A stretch of 64,000 nucleotides of DNA, from the NCBI RefSeq assembly GCF_017305435.1, contig NZ_JAFKIP010000002.1, positions 248,001 through 312,000 of the forward strand. The letters run 5' to 3'. Numbering within the stretch: position 1 is the first letter of the stretch; each line of letters starts with the position of its first letter. Shown in pieces: positions 1 through 8,836 of this stretch. Under the pieces are notes generated by a model. That model worked only from the letters and a program-made list of their open reading frames with translations. It had not been told where the DNA came from and searched no databases. A program made the translations under genes and the position numbers. The DNA comes from Microbacterium sp. (GTDB lineage: Bacteria; Actinomycetota; Actinomycetes; Actinomycetales; Microbacteriaceae).

Positions 1-1676
1 TCGTCGGCATCCCGGATGCCGAGCGCCGCGCGAAGGCATTCCCGCACGAGTACTCCGGCGGCATGCGCCAGCGCGCCATGATTGCGATGGCCATCGCCAA
101 CGACCCGAAGGTCATCCTCGCCGACGAGCCGACGACGGCGCTCGACGTCACGATCCAGGCGCAGATCCTCGAGGTGCTCGAGAAGGCGAAGGAGATCACC
201 GGCGCGTCGATCGTCCTCATCACGCACGACCTCGGCGTCGTGGCCGGTCACGCCGATCGTGTCGGCGTGATGTACGCGGGCAAGCTCGTCGAGATGGGCA
301 CGACCGAAGAGGTCTTCATGGCGCCGCAGATGCCGTACTCGATCGGTCTGCTGCGCTCGGTGCCGAACATGCTCACGGCGGGGACGCAGCGGCTCGTGCC
401 GCTCGAGGGCCGGCCGCCGTCTCTCGCGAACCTGCCTCAGGGGTGCCCCTTCGCGGCGCGCTGCCCGATCGCGATCGACGCGTGCCGAGAGGTCGAGCCG
501 TCGCTCGTGGCGCACGACCCGGCCGCGCCCGCGCACGTCTCGGCATGCATCCGCGCGGGCGAGATCGTTGACGGTGAGCTCATCCGCGCCGAGGTGTTCC
601 CCCGGCCGGACGCGATGCCGGCGGACGAGCGCGCGGAGACCGGCGCCGAGCCCGTGCTCGATGTCGACGGGCTCAAGCGGCACTTCCCGCTCATGCGTGG
701 ATCCGTCTTCCCCCGGCGGGTGGGCACCGTGCGCGCGGTCGACGGCGTGTCCTTCACGCTGCGCCCGGGCCGGACGCTCGGCCTCGTCGGCGAGTCGGGC
801 TGCGGAAAGACAACCACGATCCTCGAGGTCATGGAGATGACGGCGCCGCAGCACGGCTCTATCACGATCGAGGGCGTGGATGTCGCGACCGCCTCGAAGA
901 AGCAGCTCAAGAAGCTGCGTCGTGACGTGCAGATCGTCTTCCAGGACCCGATGGGCGCGATCGATCCGCGCCTGCCGGTCGGCGAGGTCATCACCGAACC
1001 CCTCTGGGTGCAGGGCGTGCCGAAGGCCGAGCGCGATCAGCGCGTGACCGAGCTGCTCGAGCTCGTCGGTCTCGACCCGGCGATGGCCGACCGCTATCCG
1101 CACGAGTTCTCCGGCGGCCAGCGTCAGCGCATCGGCATCGCCCGCGCGCTGTCGACGAACCCCGCCGTCCTGATCCTCGACGAGCCCGTCTCGGCGCTCG
1201 ATGTCTCGATCCAGGCGGGTGTCATCAATCTGCTCGAAGACCTCCGCGAGCGACTCGGACTCTCCTACCTCTTCGTCGCGCACGACCTCGCCGTCGTCCG
1301 GCAGATCGCCGACGACGTCGCGGTGATGTACCTCGGGGCGATCGTCGAGCAGGGACCGATCGCCGACGTGTTCGAGAACCCGCGGCATCCGTACACGAAG
1401 GCGCTGATCTCCGCCGCCCCCATCCCCGACCCGCGGATCGAGCGCGGCAGGACGCGCATCCTCCTCAACGGCGACCTGCCGAGCCCCACGCAGGAGATCA
1501 CCGGATGCCGCTTCCGCACCCGGTGCCCGCTCTACGCCCTCCTCGACGAGGGCGCGCAGGAGCTGTGCCGGGCCTCGGACCCTCCGCTCACGGCGCACGG
1601 GCGCACCCGCGTCGCCTGCCACCACGCGGATCGCTCCGCGCTCGTGGACGACGCGGCGCTGCAGGCGGCGTCGTGA
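1..1676 (+). CDS. Oligopeptide/dipeptide ABC transporter, fused double ATPase (5' end outside window)
   Basis: This cytoplasmic ATPase powers uptake of peptides or a similar solute. The reading frame is open from base 3, so the N-terminus, including the first Walker A, lies upstream. Visible in the first cassette are the signature SGGMRQR, the Walker B ILADEPTTALD and an H-loop. A second complete cassette follows with Walker A GESGCGKTT, signature SGGQRQR and Walker B LILDEPVSALD. Each cassette ends with the oligopeptide-transporter C-terminal Cys motif (CPFAARCP, CRFRTRCP). Two cassettes in one chain correspond to a DppD-DppF fusion, common in actinobacteria. The binding protein gene starts 66 bases downstream, so the permease genes are probably just upstream of the window. 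The substrate cannot be told from the ATPase. Confidence 0.93.
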   Translation, partial: VGIPDAERRAKAFPHEYSGGMRQRAMIAMAIANDPKVILADEPTTALDVTIQAQILEVLEKAKEITGASIVLITHDLGVVAGHADRVGVMYAGKLVEMGTTEEVFMAPQMPYSIGLLRSVPNMLTAGTQRLVPLEGRPPSLANLPQGCPFAARCPIAIDACREVEPSLVAHDPAAPAHVSACIRAGEIVDGELIRAEVFPRPDAMPADERAETGAEPVLDVDGLKRHFPLMRGSVFPRRVGTVRAVDGVSFTLRPGRTLGLVGESGCGKTTTILEVMEMTAPQHGSITIEGVDVATASKKQLKKLRRDVQIVFQDPMGAIDPRLPVGEVITEPLWVQGVPKAERDQRVTELLELVGLDPAMADRYPHEFSGGQRQRIGIARALSTNPAVLILDEPVSALDVSIQAGVINLLEDLRERLGLSYLFVAHDLAVVRQIADDVAVMYLGAIVEQGPIADVFENPRHPYTKALISAAPIPDPRIERGRTRILLNGDLPSPTQEITGCRFRTRCPLYALLDEGAQELCRASDPPLTAHGRTRVACHHADRSALVDDAALQAAS

Positions 1677-1742
1677 CAAGAACCCCCGGACGGCGGCACC
1701 ACGCCGATCGGGTCCCCAGAAGGTAATGAGAGGAAAGATCAC

Positions 1743-3422
1743 ATGAGGACACGGAGTGCGAAGGCGCTGGGCGCCGTCGCGGTGCTCAGTGCCGCAGCGC
1801 TGGTTTTCGCGGGATGTGCGGCGGGTAACACCGCGCCGAACGCGAGCGACAGCCCTGCTGCGGCGCTGCCCACGGTCGACTGGGATGCGGCCGCGGCCGG
1901 CGACGTGCAGGACGGCGGAACGCTGACCCTCGCTGTCGGAGCCCTGCCCGTCAACTACAACAACTCGGAGATCGACGGCAACGACGTCGACACCAACACG
2001 ATCCTCTCGCCCACCTCCGGCGGACCGCTGCGGATCACCACCGAGGGCGCGTCGGAGGTCAACCCCGACTACGCGTCGTCGGTCGAGCTCGTGAGCGAGG
2101 ACCCGCAGGTCGTCGAGATCAAGCTCAACCCGAAGGCGGTCTGGGAGGACGGCACACCGATCACGGTCGCCGACTACGCCGCCACCTGGAAGGCGCTCAA
2201 CGGCACCAACGCGGACTACCAGGTCGTCTCGACGACCGGGTGGGACCAGATCGCGTCCGTCGAGCAGGGCACCGACGAGTTCGACGTGAAGATCACGTTC
2301 AGCTCGGTGTTCGCCGACTGGCAGTCGCTCCTGGGCGGCGTGCTCCCCGCGGCGATCGCGAGCGACCCCGTCGTGTTCAACACGGGCTACACCGAGAAGG
2401 CCGTCCCCTCGTCGGGGCCGTACGTCATCTCGAACATCGACCAGACGGGTCAGGTCATCACCCTGACGCCGAACCCGGTCTGGTGGGGCGCGAAGCCGAA
2501 GCTCGACACGATCCTGTTCAAGGTCGTGAGCCAGGCCCAGCAGGGCTCCTCGTTCGCGAACAAGGAGATCGACGCGCTGTACATCTCCTCGAACGCCGAC
2601 CTCTACGCGACCGCGAAGTCACGTGAGGACGCGGAGATCCAGGCGACCAACGGTCTCACCTGGACGCACGTCACGATGAACGCGAAGGAAGGCCCCCTGT
2701 CGGACCTCAACGTCCGCAAGGCCGTCGCGTCGATCGTCAACCGCGAGCAGATCTCGGCTGCGGCCAACACCCCGGTCGGCGTTCCCGCCGTCACGCAGGG
2801 CGACTACATCTTCATGAACGGCCAGGACGGCTACGAGGACAAGGCGCTCGCGCACGATCCCGCCGCCGCCGAGGGCTTCCTGAAGGATGCCGGCTACACG
2901 AAGGACGGCGACAGCTGGACGAAGGACGGCGAGGCCCTCAAGCTGACCGTCACGGTTCCCGCCGACACCGCGACCAACATCCAGCGCGCCGAGCAGGTGC
3001 AGGCCGACCTCGGTGACTTCGGCATCCCCGTCGAGCTCACCACGGTCCCCGCAGCGCAGTACTTCAGCGACTACGTGATCCCCGGCAACTTCGAGATGGT
3101 CACCTTCTCGTGGCAGGGCACGCCGTTCCCGATCTCGTCGTCCGAGGCGCTGTTCTACCCGCTCGACTCCGGCCAGAACTTCACCGGCACCACCGACGAG
3201 AAGCTCGGTGACCTGTGGACGAAGGCCAACGCGGAGCTCGACCCGGCCAAGCGGATCGACATCGCGAAGGAGATCAACGACACCATCTGGTCGTACGTGC
3301 CGATGTTCCCGATCGCGCCGCTGCCCAACGTCTGGGCGGTCAAGCAGGGCCTCGTCAACTACGGTGCCGCGATGTTCGGGTACTCTCCGGTCGACTGGAC
3401 CATCGTCGGATGGGCCAAGTGA
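1743..3422 (+). CDS. ABC transporter substrate-binding lipoprotein, family 5 (peptide/nickel type)
   Basis: This extracytoplasmic solute receptor partners the upstream double ATPase. The first residues form a lipoprotein signal peptide with lipobox VFAGC, lipidated at Cys25, followed by a short Ala/Ser/Asp-rich linker. The remaining roughly 500 residues have the SBP_bac_5 pattern (WEDGTPITVADYAATWKAL near residue 140, and NVRKAVASIVNREQI in the middle). The length of 559 residues is normal. A purine-rich ribosome site (GAGAGGAAAG) precedes the ATG. Being last in the visible operon and followed by a strong terminator hairpin, it probably closes the transport operon. Peptide binding is the usual family role, but the ligand is not predictable here. 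Confidence 0.93.
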   Translation: MRTRSAKALGAVAVLSAAALVFAGCAAGNTAPNASDSPAAALPTVDWDAAAAGDVQDGGTLTLAVGALPVNYNNSEIDGNDVDTNTILSPTSGGPLRITTEGASEVNPDYASSVELVSEDPQVVEIKLNPKAVWEDGTPITVADYAATWKALNGTNADYQVVSTTGWDQIASVEQGTDEFDVKITFSSVFADWQSLLGGVLPAAIASDPVVFNTGYTEKAVPSSGPYVISNIDQTGQVITLTPNPVWWGAKPKLDTILFKVVSQAQQGSSFANKEIDALYISSNADLYATAKSREDAEIQATNGLTWTHVTMNAKEGPLSDLNVRKAVASIVNREQISAAANTPVGVPAVTQGDYIFMNGQDGYEDKALAHDPAAAEGFLKDAGYTKDGDSWTKDGEALKLTVTVPADTATNIQRAEQVQADLGDFGIPVELTTVPAAQYFSDYVIPGNFEMVTFSWQGTPFPISSSEALFYPLDSGQNFTGTTDEKLGDLWTKANAELDPAKRIDIAKEINDTIWSYVPMFPIAPLPNVWAVKQGLVNYGAAMFGYSPVDWTIVGWAK

Positions 3423-3452
3423 GGCCTGACCGCCGCTGACGGTCCCGCCTTG

Positions 3453-3458
3453 TAGAAT
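3453..3458 (+). promoter_or_regulatory. Candidate -10 (TAGAAT) for typA, overlapping the upstream terminator
   Basis: TAGAAT fits the TANNNT pattern seen before many starts in this window. Its last four bases lie in the left arm of the terminator hairpin. Transcription from here would begin near base 3465, giving typA a leader of about 58 bases. No convincing -35 is visible. Confidence 0.4.
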
Positions 3459-3502
3459 GGGATGCGCTCCGCTCGGGGCGCATCCCATTCTTTCTGTTTC
3501 TC
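3455..3502 (+). terminator. Intrinsic terminator after the ABC transporter genes
   Basis: A perfect 12-base inverted repeat (GAATGGGATGCG and its complement, 3455-3466 and 3479-3490) extends inward by four more pairs, one of them G-T, to a GCTC loop. The T-rich run TTTCTGTTTCTC follows. This is the most typical rho-independent terminator in the window. Confidence 0.85.
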
Positions 3503-3522
3503 CCACTTCTGTTAGGCACTCC

Positions 3523-5436
3523 ATGGCGCACGCCCTCCGTCCGGACCTCCGCAACGTCGCGATCGTGGCGCACGTCGACCACGGCAAGACGACGCTCGTC
3601 GACGCCATGCTCCGCCAGACCGGCTCGTTCGGCGAGCACGCGCACGTCGAAGAGCGTGCGATGGACTCCAACGACCTGGAGCGTGAGAAGGGCATCACGA
3701 TCCTCGCCAAGAACACGGCGATCACGTACAACGGCATCCACACCGACCAGCCCGTCACGATCAACGTCATCGACACCCCCGGTCACGCCGACTTCGGCGG
3801 TGAGGTCGAGCGCGGCCTGTCGATGGTCGACGGCGTCGTGCTGCTGGTGGATGCCTCGGAGGGCCCCCTCCCTCAGACCCGCTTCGTGCTGCGCAAGGCG
3901 CTCGAGGCGAAGCTGCCCGTCATCCTCCTCGTCAACAAGACCGACCGTCCCGACGCGCGCATCGCGGAGGTCGAGGAGGAGGCGCACGACCTGCTGCTGG
4001 GCCTCGCCGGCGACCTCGTCGACGACGTGCCCGACCTCGACGTGGACGCGCTCCTCGACGTGCCGGTCGTCTACGCCTCCGGGCGCGCCGGCGCGGCATC
4101 CCGCACCCGCCCCGAGAACGGCAGCCTCCCCGACAACGACGACCTCGAGCCCCTCTTCGAGGCGATCCTCGAGCACGTCCCCGCGCCCGCGTACGACGAC
4201 GAGGCGCCGCTGCAGGCCTGGGTCACGAACCTCGACTCGTCGCCCTTCCTCGGTCGACTGGCGCTCCTGCGTGTCTTCAACGGCACGCTCAAGAAGGGGC
4301 AGACGGTCGCCTGGGTGCGCCACGACGGCTCGCACTCCAACGCCCGCATCACCGAGCTGCTGAAGACGAAGGCGCTCGAGCGCTTCCCGGCCGAGTCCGC
4401 CGGCCCCGGCGACATCGTCGCGATCGCCGGCATCGAGGACATCACGATCGGCGAGACGATCGCCGATCCCGAGGACGTGCGCGCCCTCCCCGCGATCACT
4501 GTCGACGACCCGGCGATCTCGATGACGATCGGCACGAACACGTCGCCGCTCATGGGCAAGGTGAAGGGTCACAAGCTGACGGCCCGCATGGTCAAGGACC
4601 GTCTCGACCGCGAGCTCATCGGCAACGTGTCGCTCAAGGTCGTCGACATCGGCCGCCCCGACGCGTGGGAGGTCCAGGGCCGCGGCGAGCTCGCGCTCGC
4701 GATCCTCGTCGAGAACATGCGTCGCGAGGGCTTCGAGCTCACGGTCGGCAAGCCGCAGGTCGTCACGCGGAAGGGCGAGGACGGCAAGGTCAAGGAGCCG
4801 TTCGAGCACCTCACGATTGATGCGCCCGAGGAGCACCTCGGCGCCATCACGCAGCTCATGGCGGCGCGCAAGGGCCGCATGGACACGATGACCAACCACG
4901 GCACCGGCTGGGTGCGGATGGAGTTCGTCGTCCCGTCGCGCGGCCTCATCGGATTCCGCAGCGAGTTCCTCACGATCACGCGCGGCACCGGCATCGCCAA
5001 CGCGATCTCGCACGGCTACGACGACTGGGCGGGCGCGATCACGACGCGTCAGAACGGCTCGATCGTCGCCGACCGTTCCGGAGTGGTCACGCCGTTCGCG
5101 ATGATCGCGCTGCAGGAGCGCATGTCCTTCTTCGTGCAGCCTACGGAAGAGGTCTACGAGGGCATGGTCATCGGCGAGAACTCGCGCGCCGACGACATGG
5201 ACGTCAACATCACGAAGGAGAAGAAGCTCACGAACATGCGTTCGTCGACCTCGGACTCCTTCGAGTCGATGACCCCGCCGCGCGTTCTCACCCTCGAGGA
5301 GTCCCTCGAGTTCGCCCGCGACGACGAATGCGTCGAGGTCACTCCCGAGAAGGTGCGGATCCGCAAGGTCGTGCTGGATGCCACGGAGCGCGGCCGCGCC
5401 ACCGCGCGCGCGAAGCGCCAGGACGCGAACGCCTGA
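3523..5436 (+). CDS. typA: TypA/BipA ribosome-associated translational GTPase
   Basis: TypA/BipA binds the ribosome and helps 50S assembly and stress growth. GTPase motifs are complete: G1 AHVDHGKT at residues 16-23, DTPGH near residue 84 and NKTD at 138-141. The translation-factor domain 2 and the EF-G-like domains III and V follow, then the TypA-specific C-terminal domain (TEEVYEGMVIGENSR, then NITKEKKLTNMRSS). The length of 637 residues is usual. I chose the ATG at 3523 because homology begins there (MAHALRPDLRNVAIVAHVDH) and a start at 3457 would sit inside the terminator hairpin. The gene stands alone and converges with the small DUF2200 gene. Confidence 0.97.
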   Translation: MAHALRPDLRNVAIVAHVDHGKTTLVDAMLRQTGSFGEHAHVEERAMDSNDLEREKGITILAKNTAITYNGIHTDQPVTINVIDTPGHADFGGEVERGLSMVDGVVLLVDASEGPLPQTRFVLRKALEAKLPVILLVNKTDRPDARIAEVEEEAHDLLLGLAGDLVDDVPDLDVDALLDVPVVYASGRAGAASRTRPENGSLPDNDDLEPLFEAILEHVPAPAYDDEAPLQAWVTNLDSSPFLGRLALLRVFNGTLKKGQTVAWVRHDGSHSNARITELLKTKALERFPAESAGPGDIVAIAGIEDITIGETIADPEDVRALPAITVDDPAISMTIGTNTSPLMGKVKGHKLTARMVKDRLDRELIGNVSLKVVDIGRPDAWEVQGRGELALAILVENMRREGFELTVGKPQVVTRKGEDGKVKEPFEHLTIDAPEEHLGAITQLMAARKGRMDTMTNHGTGWVRMEFVVPSRGLIGFRSEFLTITRGTGIANAISHGYDDWAGAITTRQNGSIVADRSGVVTPFAMIALQERMSFFVQPTEEVYEGMVIGENSRADDMDVNITKEKKLTNMRSSTSDSFESMTPPRVLTLEESLEFARDDECVEVTPEKVRIRKVVLDATERGRATARAKRQDANA

Positions 5437-5449
5437 CCGGAAGGGCCGC

Positions 5450-5803
5450 TCAGGGCGCGGGCGAACGGAGGATCTTCTCCATCGCCTTGCCCTTCGCGAC
5501 CTCGTCGACGAGTTTGTCGAGATAGCGGATCCGCTGCATCAGCGGGTCCTCGATCTCCTGCACCCGCACGCCGCAGATCACTCCCGTGATCATCCCGGCG
5601 TTCGGGTGGATCGTCGCGCCCGCGAAGAAATCGCGGAACGTCGTCCCGGAGGCCACGTGCGCGTCGATCTCGGCCTGCGTGTAGCCGGTCAGCCACCGCG
5701 TGACCTCATCGACGTCGGCCTTCGCGCGGCTCTTGCGCTCGACTTTCGCGATGTACAGCGGGTAGACCGACGCGAACGGCATGCCGTAGATCCGATGCTC
5801 CAT
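5450..5803 (-). CDS. DUF2200 family protein
   Basis: A 117-residue soluble protein of the DUF2200 family, whose biochemical role is unknown. Recognisable features are the start [17 protein letters not shown], the segment [10 protein letters not shown] and the C-terminal stretch [18 protein letters not shown]. The ATG at 5803 is chosen over longer starts because homology begins there and a TACGCT -10 hexamer (5811-5816 on this strand) lies 7 bases upstream, which predicts a leaderless transcript. The gene is divergent from azlC and convergent with typA. Confidence 0.85.
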   Translation of the reverse strand: MEHRIYGMPFASVYPLYIAKVERKSRAKADVDEVTRWLTGYTQAEIDAHVASGTTFRDFFAGATIHPNAGMITGVICGVRVQEIEDPLMQRIRYLDKLVDEVAKGKAMEKILRSPAP

Positions 5804-5841
5804 GCCCGTCAGCGTACTTCTCCGCCAGTAGGCTCGGGCAG
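5804..5841. promoter_or_regulatory. Divergent leaderless promoters for the DUF2200 gene and azlC
   Basis: On the minus strand TACGCT (5811-5816) lies 7 bases from the DUF2200 ATG. On the plus strand TAGGCT (5829-5834) lies 7 bases from the azlC GTG. The whole intergenic space is 38 bases, so there is no room for ribosome-binding leaders. Confidence 0.65.
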
Positions 5842-6534
5842 GTGACAACCGACGACGCCGCCCGCCGCGCGTGGCGTGAGGGTGTCGGCGTCGCCGTCGC
5901 GACGAGCGCCTACGGCATCTCGTTCGGGGCTCTCTCGGTCGCATCCGGGCTGGACATCTGGCAGACGTGCGTCCTCAGCCTCGTGATGTTCACGGGTGGG
6001 TCGCAGTTCGCCTTCATCGGCGTGATCGGAGCCGGGGGACTGGCCGCCGCGCCCGCCGCGATCGCCTCGGCAGGGCTGCTGGGGGTCCGGAACGTCGCCT
6101 ACGGTCTGCGGATGGCGCCGGTCATCGGCACGACCCGGGCCACCCGCGCCCTCGGACCGCACTTCACGATCGACGAATCGACCGCCGTCGCTCTCGCGCA
6201 CACCGAGCCGCGGGCGCGTCGCGTCGGCTTCTGGGTGACCGGCATCGGCATCTATCTCGGCTGGAATCTCACGACCCTCCTCGGCGCGCTCCTGGGCGAT
6301 GTGCTGGGAGACCCGAAGCAGTACGGGTTGGATGCCGCGGCGGCGGCCGCGTTCCTGGCGCTCCTGTGGCCGCGGCTCAAGCGCCGACAGGCGATCGCCG
6401 TGGGTGTCGCCGCCGCCGTCGTCGCGACCGTGCTCACCCCGGTGCTCATGCCGGGGATCCCCGTGCTCATCGCAGCGCTCGTCGCCGTCGTCGTCGGCTG
6501 GACGAACTGGTGGGGGAAGGGGGGCGCGACGTGA
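5842..6534 (+). CDS. azlC: AzlC family branched-chain amino acid exporter, large subunit
   Basis: AzlC is the large membrane subunit of AzlCD-type (BrnFE-like) exporters that expel branched-chain amino acids. The 230-residue protein shows the typical N-terminal segment ([20 protein letters not shown]), the conserved [10 protein letters not shown] region and several hydrophobic helices. The GTG at 5842 is preceded by TAGGCT with a 7-base gap, as in other leaderless genes here. The stop overlaps the azlD start as GTGA, showing translational coupling. The actual substrate range is not visible from sequence. Confidence 0.92.
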   Translation: MTTDDAARRAWREGVGVAVATSAYGISFGALSVASGLDIWQTCVLSLVMFTGGSQFAFIGVIGAGGLAAAPAAIASAGLLGVRNVAYGLRMAPVIGTTRATRALGPHFTIDESTAVALAHTEPRARRVGFWVTGIGIYLGWNLTTLLGALLGDVLGDPKQYGLDAAAAAAFLALLWPRLKRRQAIAVGVAAAVVATVLTPVLMPGIPVLIAALVAVVVGWTNWWGKGGAT

Positions 6535-6845
6535 CCCTGTGGACGGCGGTGCTCGCGGCATCCCTGCTCTGCGTCGCGTTGAAGGCTCTCGGGTACCTCA
6601 TTCCCGCGCGGTGGTTCGATGCGCCCGCGCCGTCGCGCATCATCGACCTGCTCACGGTGGCGCTCCTGGGCGCTCTCGTCGCCGTGCAGACCCTGGGTGT
6701 CGGCCAGCAGATCGTCGTGGATGCCCGTGTTCCGGCACTCGTCGTCGCGGCGGGCCTGCTCATCGTGCGTGCACCGTTCCTGGTCGTCGTGGTCGCGGCG
6801 GCGGTCGTCGCGGCCCTCCTGCGGCTGTGGGGGCTCGCCGCCTGA
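6531..6845 (+). CDS. azlD: AzlD family small subunit of branched-chain amino acid exporter
   Basis: A 104-residue hydrophobic protein with about four membrane helices ([20 protein letters not shown], then RIIDLLTVALLGALVAVQTL). It is the obligate small partner of AzlC in this exporter family. Its GTG overlaps the azlC stop by four bases (GTGA), so the two subunits are made in a coupled way. The length and gene order are usual for azlCD pairs. Confidence 0.9.
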   Translation: MTLWTAVLAASLLCVALKALGYLIPARWFDAPAPSRIIDLLTVALLGALVAVQTLGVGQQIVVDARVPALVVAAGLLIVRAPFLVVVVAAAVVAALLRLWGLAA

Positions 6846-6849
6846 GTCG

Positions 6850-6855
6850 TAGACT
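6850..6855 (+). promoter_or_regulatory. Leaderless -10 (TAGACT) for the 6862 gene
   Basis: TAGACT ends 6 bases before the GTG at 6862, so the gene can be transcribed separately from azlCD. Confidence 0.55.
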
Positions 6856-6861
6856 GGGCGC

Positions 6862-7281
6862 GTGGGCTTCTCGTGGACGCGTGTGGGCACCTGGGCGATC
6901 GCCCTCGTGATCGGAGGGGTCTACGGCGTCGCCGGGACGATCGGGCAGGCCGCCGTCTGGGGCGTCGTGCCCCTCGGACTCGTCATCGCCGTGATCGGCG
7001 TCGGTGGGCTCCTCCTGGCCGTGCGGCTGCTCACGGGGGACCGGTGGAACGCGCTCGCGTGCGGCATGGGTGTCATGATCGCAACCCTCGTCTTCTCGGG
7101 GAAGGGGCCCGGCGGCTCCATCGTCGTGCCGGCACCCGCCGACGGCCAGCTGTCGACGGGGATCATCTGGACGATCGCGGTGCCGCTCCTCACCGCCGTC
7201 ATCATCGGGTGGCCGAGCTTCGCGCGCCCGGCTGCCCCCTCCGCCGCGGACGCGACGACCGACGAGAGCGGCACGAACTAG
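6862..7281 (+). CDS. Small membrane protein, possibly DUF6113-like
   Basis: A 139-residue protein with about four hydrophobic helices (ALVIGGVYGVAG, VVPLGLVIAVIGVGGLLLAV, a stretch near residue 70 and TIAVPLLTAVIIGW) and a short polar tail. I do not recognise a function. It resembles the DUF6113-type proteins often found just before fdxA and dapC in actinobacteria, but that is an inference from context. The start is supported by a TAGACT hexamer 6 bases upstream. Its TAG stop codon forms part of the -10 element of fdxA. Confidence 0.75.
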   Translation: MGFSWTRVGTWAIALVIGGVYGVAGTIGQAAVWGVVPLGLVIAVIGVGGLLLAVRLLTGDRWNALACGMGVMIATLVFSGKGPGGSIVVPAPADGQLSTGIIWTIAVPLLTAVIIGWPSFARPAAPSAADATTDESGTN

Positions 7282-7284
7282 ACT
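7279..7284 (+). promoter_or_regulatory. Leaderless -10 (TAGACT) for fdxA, overlapping a stop codon
   Basis: The hexamer begins with the TAG stop of the preceding gene and ends 6 bases before the fdxA GTG at 7291. Confidence 0.6.
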
Positions 7285-7290
7285 CGAGGG

Positions 7291-7611
7291 GTGACATATG
7301 TGATCGCCCTGCCGTGCGTGGATGTGAAGGACCGTGCCTGCATCGACGAATGCCCCGTCGACTGCATCTACGAAGGCGAGCGCTCCCTCTATATCCACCC
7401 GGACGAGTGCGTCGACTGCGGTGCCTGCGAGCCGGTGTGCCCCGTCGAGGCGATCTACTACGAAGACGACCTGCCGGACGAGTGGCGGGACTACTACACC
7501 GCCAACGTCGAGTTCTTCGACGACATCGGCTCGCCGGGCGGCGCCGCGAAGGTCGGCGTGATCGCGAAGGATCACCCCGTCATCGCCGAGCTCCCGCCGC
7601 AGGGGCACTGA
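7291..7611 (+). CDS. fdxA: 7Fe ferredoxin FdxA
   Basis: FdxA is a soluble electron carrier with one 3Fe-4S and one 4Fe-4S cluster. Cluster cysteines are visible at C9, C17, C21 and C25, and in the second motif C40-x2-C43-x2-C46-x3-C50-P. The acidic C-terminal tail after the clusters and the length of 106 residues match actinobacterial FdxA. It starts with GTG directly after a leaderless -10. The dapC gene begins only 6 bases after the stop, so both are probably cotranscribed, an arrangement also found in mycobacteria. The redox partners are not identifiable here. Confidence 0.95.
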   Translation: MTYVIALPCVDVKDRACIDECPVDCIYEGERSLYIHPDECVDCGACEPVCPVEAIYYEDDLPDEWRDYYTANVEFFDDIGSPGGAAKVGVIAKDHPVIAELPPQGH

Positions 7612-7617
7612 GCCGCG

Positions 7618-8736
7618 GTGGCCGTCCGCGACCTCGACGACTACCCCTGGGATGCCGTCGCCCCCTACGCGCGCCGCGCTGCCGAGCACCCGGGCGGCCT
7701 TGTCGACCTGTCGATCGGATCACCCGTCGACGCGACTCCGGAGGTCGTCGCGGAAGCCCTGCGCGCCGCGACGGACGCGCATGCCTACCCCCAGACGGTC
7801 GGCACGCCCGCTCTCCGCGAGGCGATCGCCGCCTGGTACGACCGCCGGCGCGGGGTGCCGGAACTGAGCCCGCTCGATGTGCTGCCCACCGTCGGCTCGA
7901 AGGAGCTCGTCGCACTCCTCCCGCTCCTGCTCGATGTGAGGGCGGGGGATGCCGTGGTGCACCCCCGTGCGGCCTACCCGACCTACGCCGTCGGCGCGAA
8001 GCTCGTGGGCGCGGTGCCCGTGGCATCCGATGACCCCGCCGAATGGCCCGAGGGTACGAAGCTCGTCTGGATCAACTCGCCCGGCAATCCCGACGGACGC
8101 GTCCTCGACGTGTCAGAGCTGCGCGCCGCCGTCGAGCGCGCGCGCGAGCTGGGCGCCGTCATCGCGTCGGACGAGTGCTACGCCGAGCTCGGCTGGGACG
8201 GCGCGTGGGCGCAGGAGAGCGTGCCGAGCGTGCTGGACCCACGAGTGACGGGCGGCGACCGCCGCGGCATCCTCTCGGTGTACTCGCTCAGCAAGCAGTC
8301 GAATCTCGCCGGCTACCGCGCCGCGTTCCTCGCGGGCGACCGCGATCTCATCGCGCGGCTGACCACGGCGCGCAAACACCTCGGGCTCATGCTGCCCGCC
8401 CCCGTCCAGGCGGCGATGACGGCGGCGCTCGGCGATGACCTGCACGTGGCCGCGCAGCGCGAGCGCTACCGCGCACGGCGCGAGATGCTGAAGCCCGCGC
8501 TCGAAGCCGCCGGGTTCCGGATCGACCATTCCGAGGGCGGTCTCTACCTCTGGGCGACCGAAGGGCAGGATGCCTGGGTCACGATGGGGCGCCTCGCCGA
8601 GCGCGGCATCCTGGCCGGTCCGGGACACTTCTACGGCGACCACTTCCCCGAGCACGTGCGCTTCTCGCTCACGGCGACCGACGAGCGCATCGCGGCCGCG
8701 GCCGCGCGGTTGCGAGAGCCTGCGCAGGTTTCGTAG
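7618..8736 (+). CDS. dapC: N-succinyldiaminopimelate aminotransferase DapC
   Basis: A class I/II PLP-dependent aminotransferase of 372 residues. DapC makes N-succinyl-LL-diaminopimelate from the keto form with glutamate, in DAP and lysine synthesis. Visible are the substrate-site motif INSPGNPDG, the DECYAELGW segment and the PLP lysine in YSLSKQSNLAGYR. The assignment as DapC rather than another aminotransferase rests on the position directly after fdxA, conserved in actinobacteria, and on dapD and dapE a few kilobases away. The GTG start follows fdxA by 6 bases. Confidence 0.92.
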   Translation: MAVRDLDDYPWDAVAPYARRAAEHPGGLVDLSIGSPVDATPEVVAEALRAATDAHAYPQTVGTPALREAIAAWYDRRRGVPELSPLDVLPTVGSKELVALLPLLLDVRAGDAVVHPRAAYPTYAVGAKLVGAVPVASDDPAEWPEGTKLVWINSPGNPDGRVLDVSELRAAVERARELGAVIASDECYAELGWDGAWAQESVPSVLDPRVTGGDRRGILSVYSLSKQSNLAGYRAAFLAGDRDLIARLTTARKHLGLMLPAPVQAAMTAALGDDLHVAAQRERYRARREMLKPALEAAGFRIDHSEGGLYLWATEGQDAWVTMGRLAERGILAGPGHFYGDHFPEHVRFSLTATDERIAAAAARLREPAQVS

Positions 8737-8796
8737 GGTTCCTCCGGCGAATTCCCGGATCCTTTGGCGTGGATCGGAGTAGGCCTGCGCGGCCAG

Positions 8797-8836
8797 TAGG
8801 CTGTAAGCGACCCCCAGACGACTGCAAGGAGGCTTC
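8797..8836 (+). promoter_or_regulatory. Promoter -10 and ribosome site of gltA
   Basis: TAGGCT at 8797-8802 is a likely -10. The leader of about 28 bases carries AAGGAGG a few bases before the GTG at 8837. Unlike most promoters here, this gene has a classic leader and Shine-Dalgarno site. Confidence 0.6.

Noticed and set aside
3355-5013. A 552-codon open frame antisense to typA and the binding-protein gene end
   Set aside because: Long antisense frames are expected in GC-rich DNA. The translation is low-complexity (Arg, Val, Asp, Glu) without motifs, while typA on the other strand is unambiguous.
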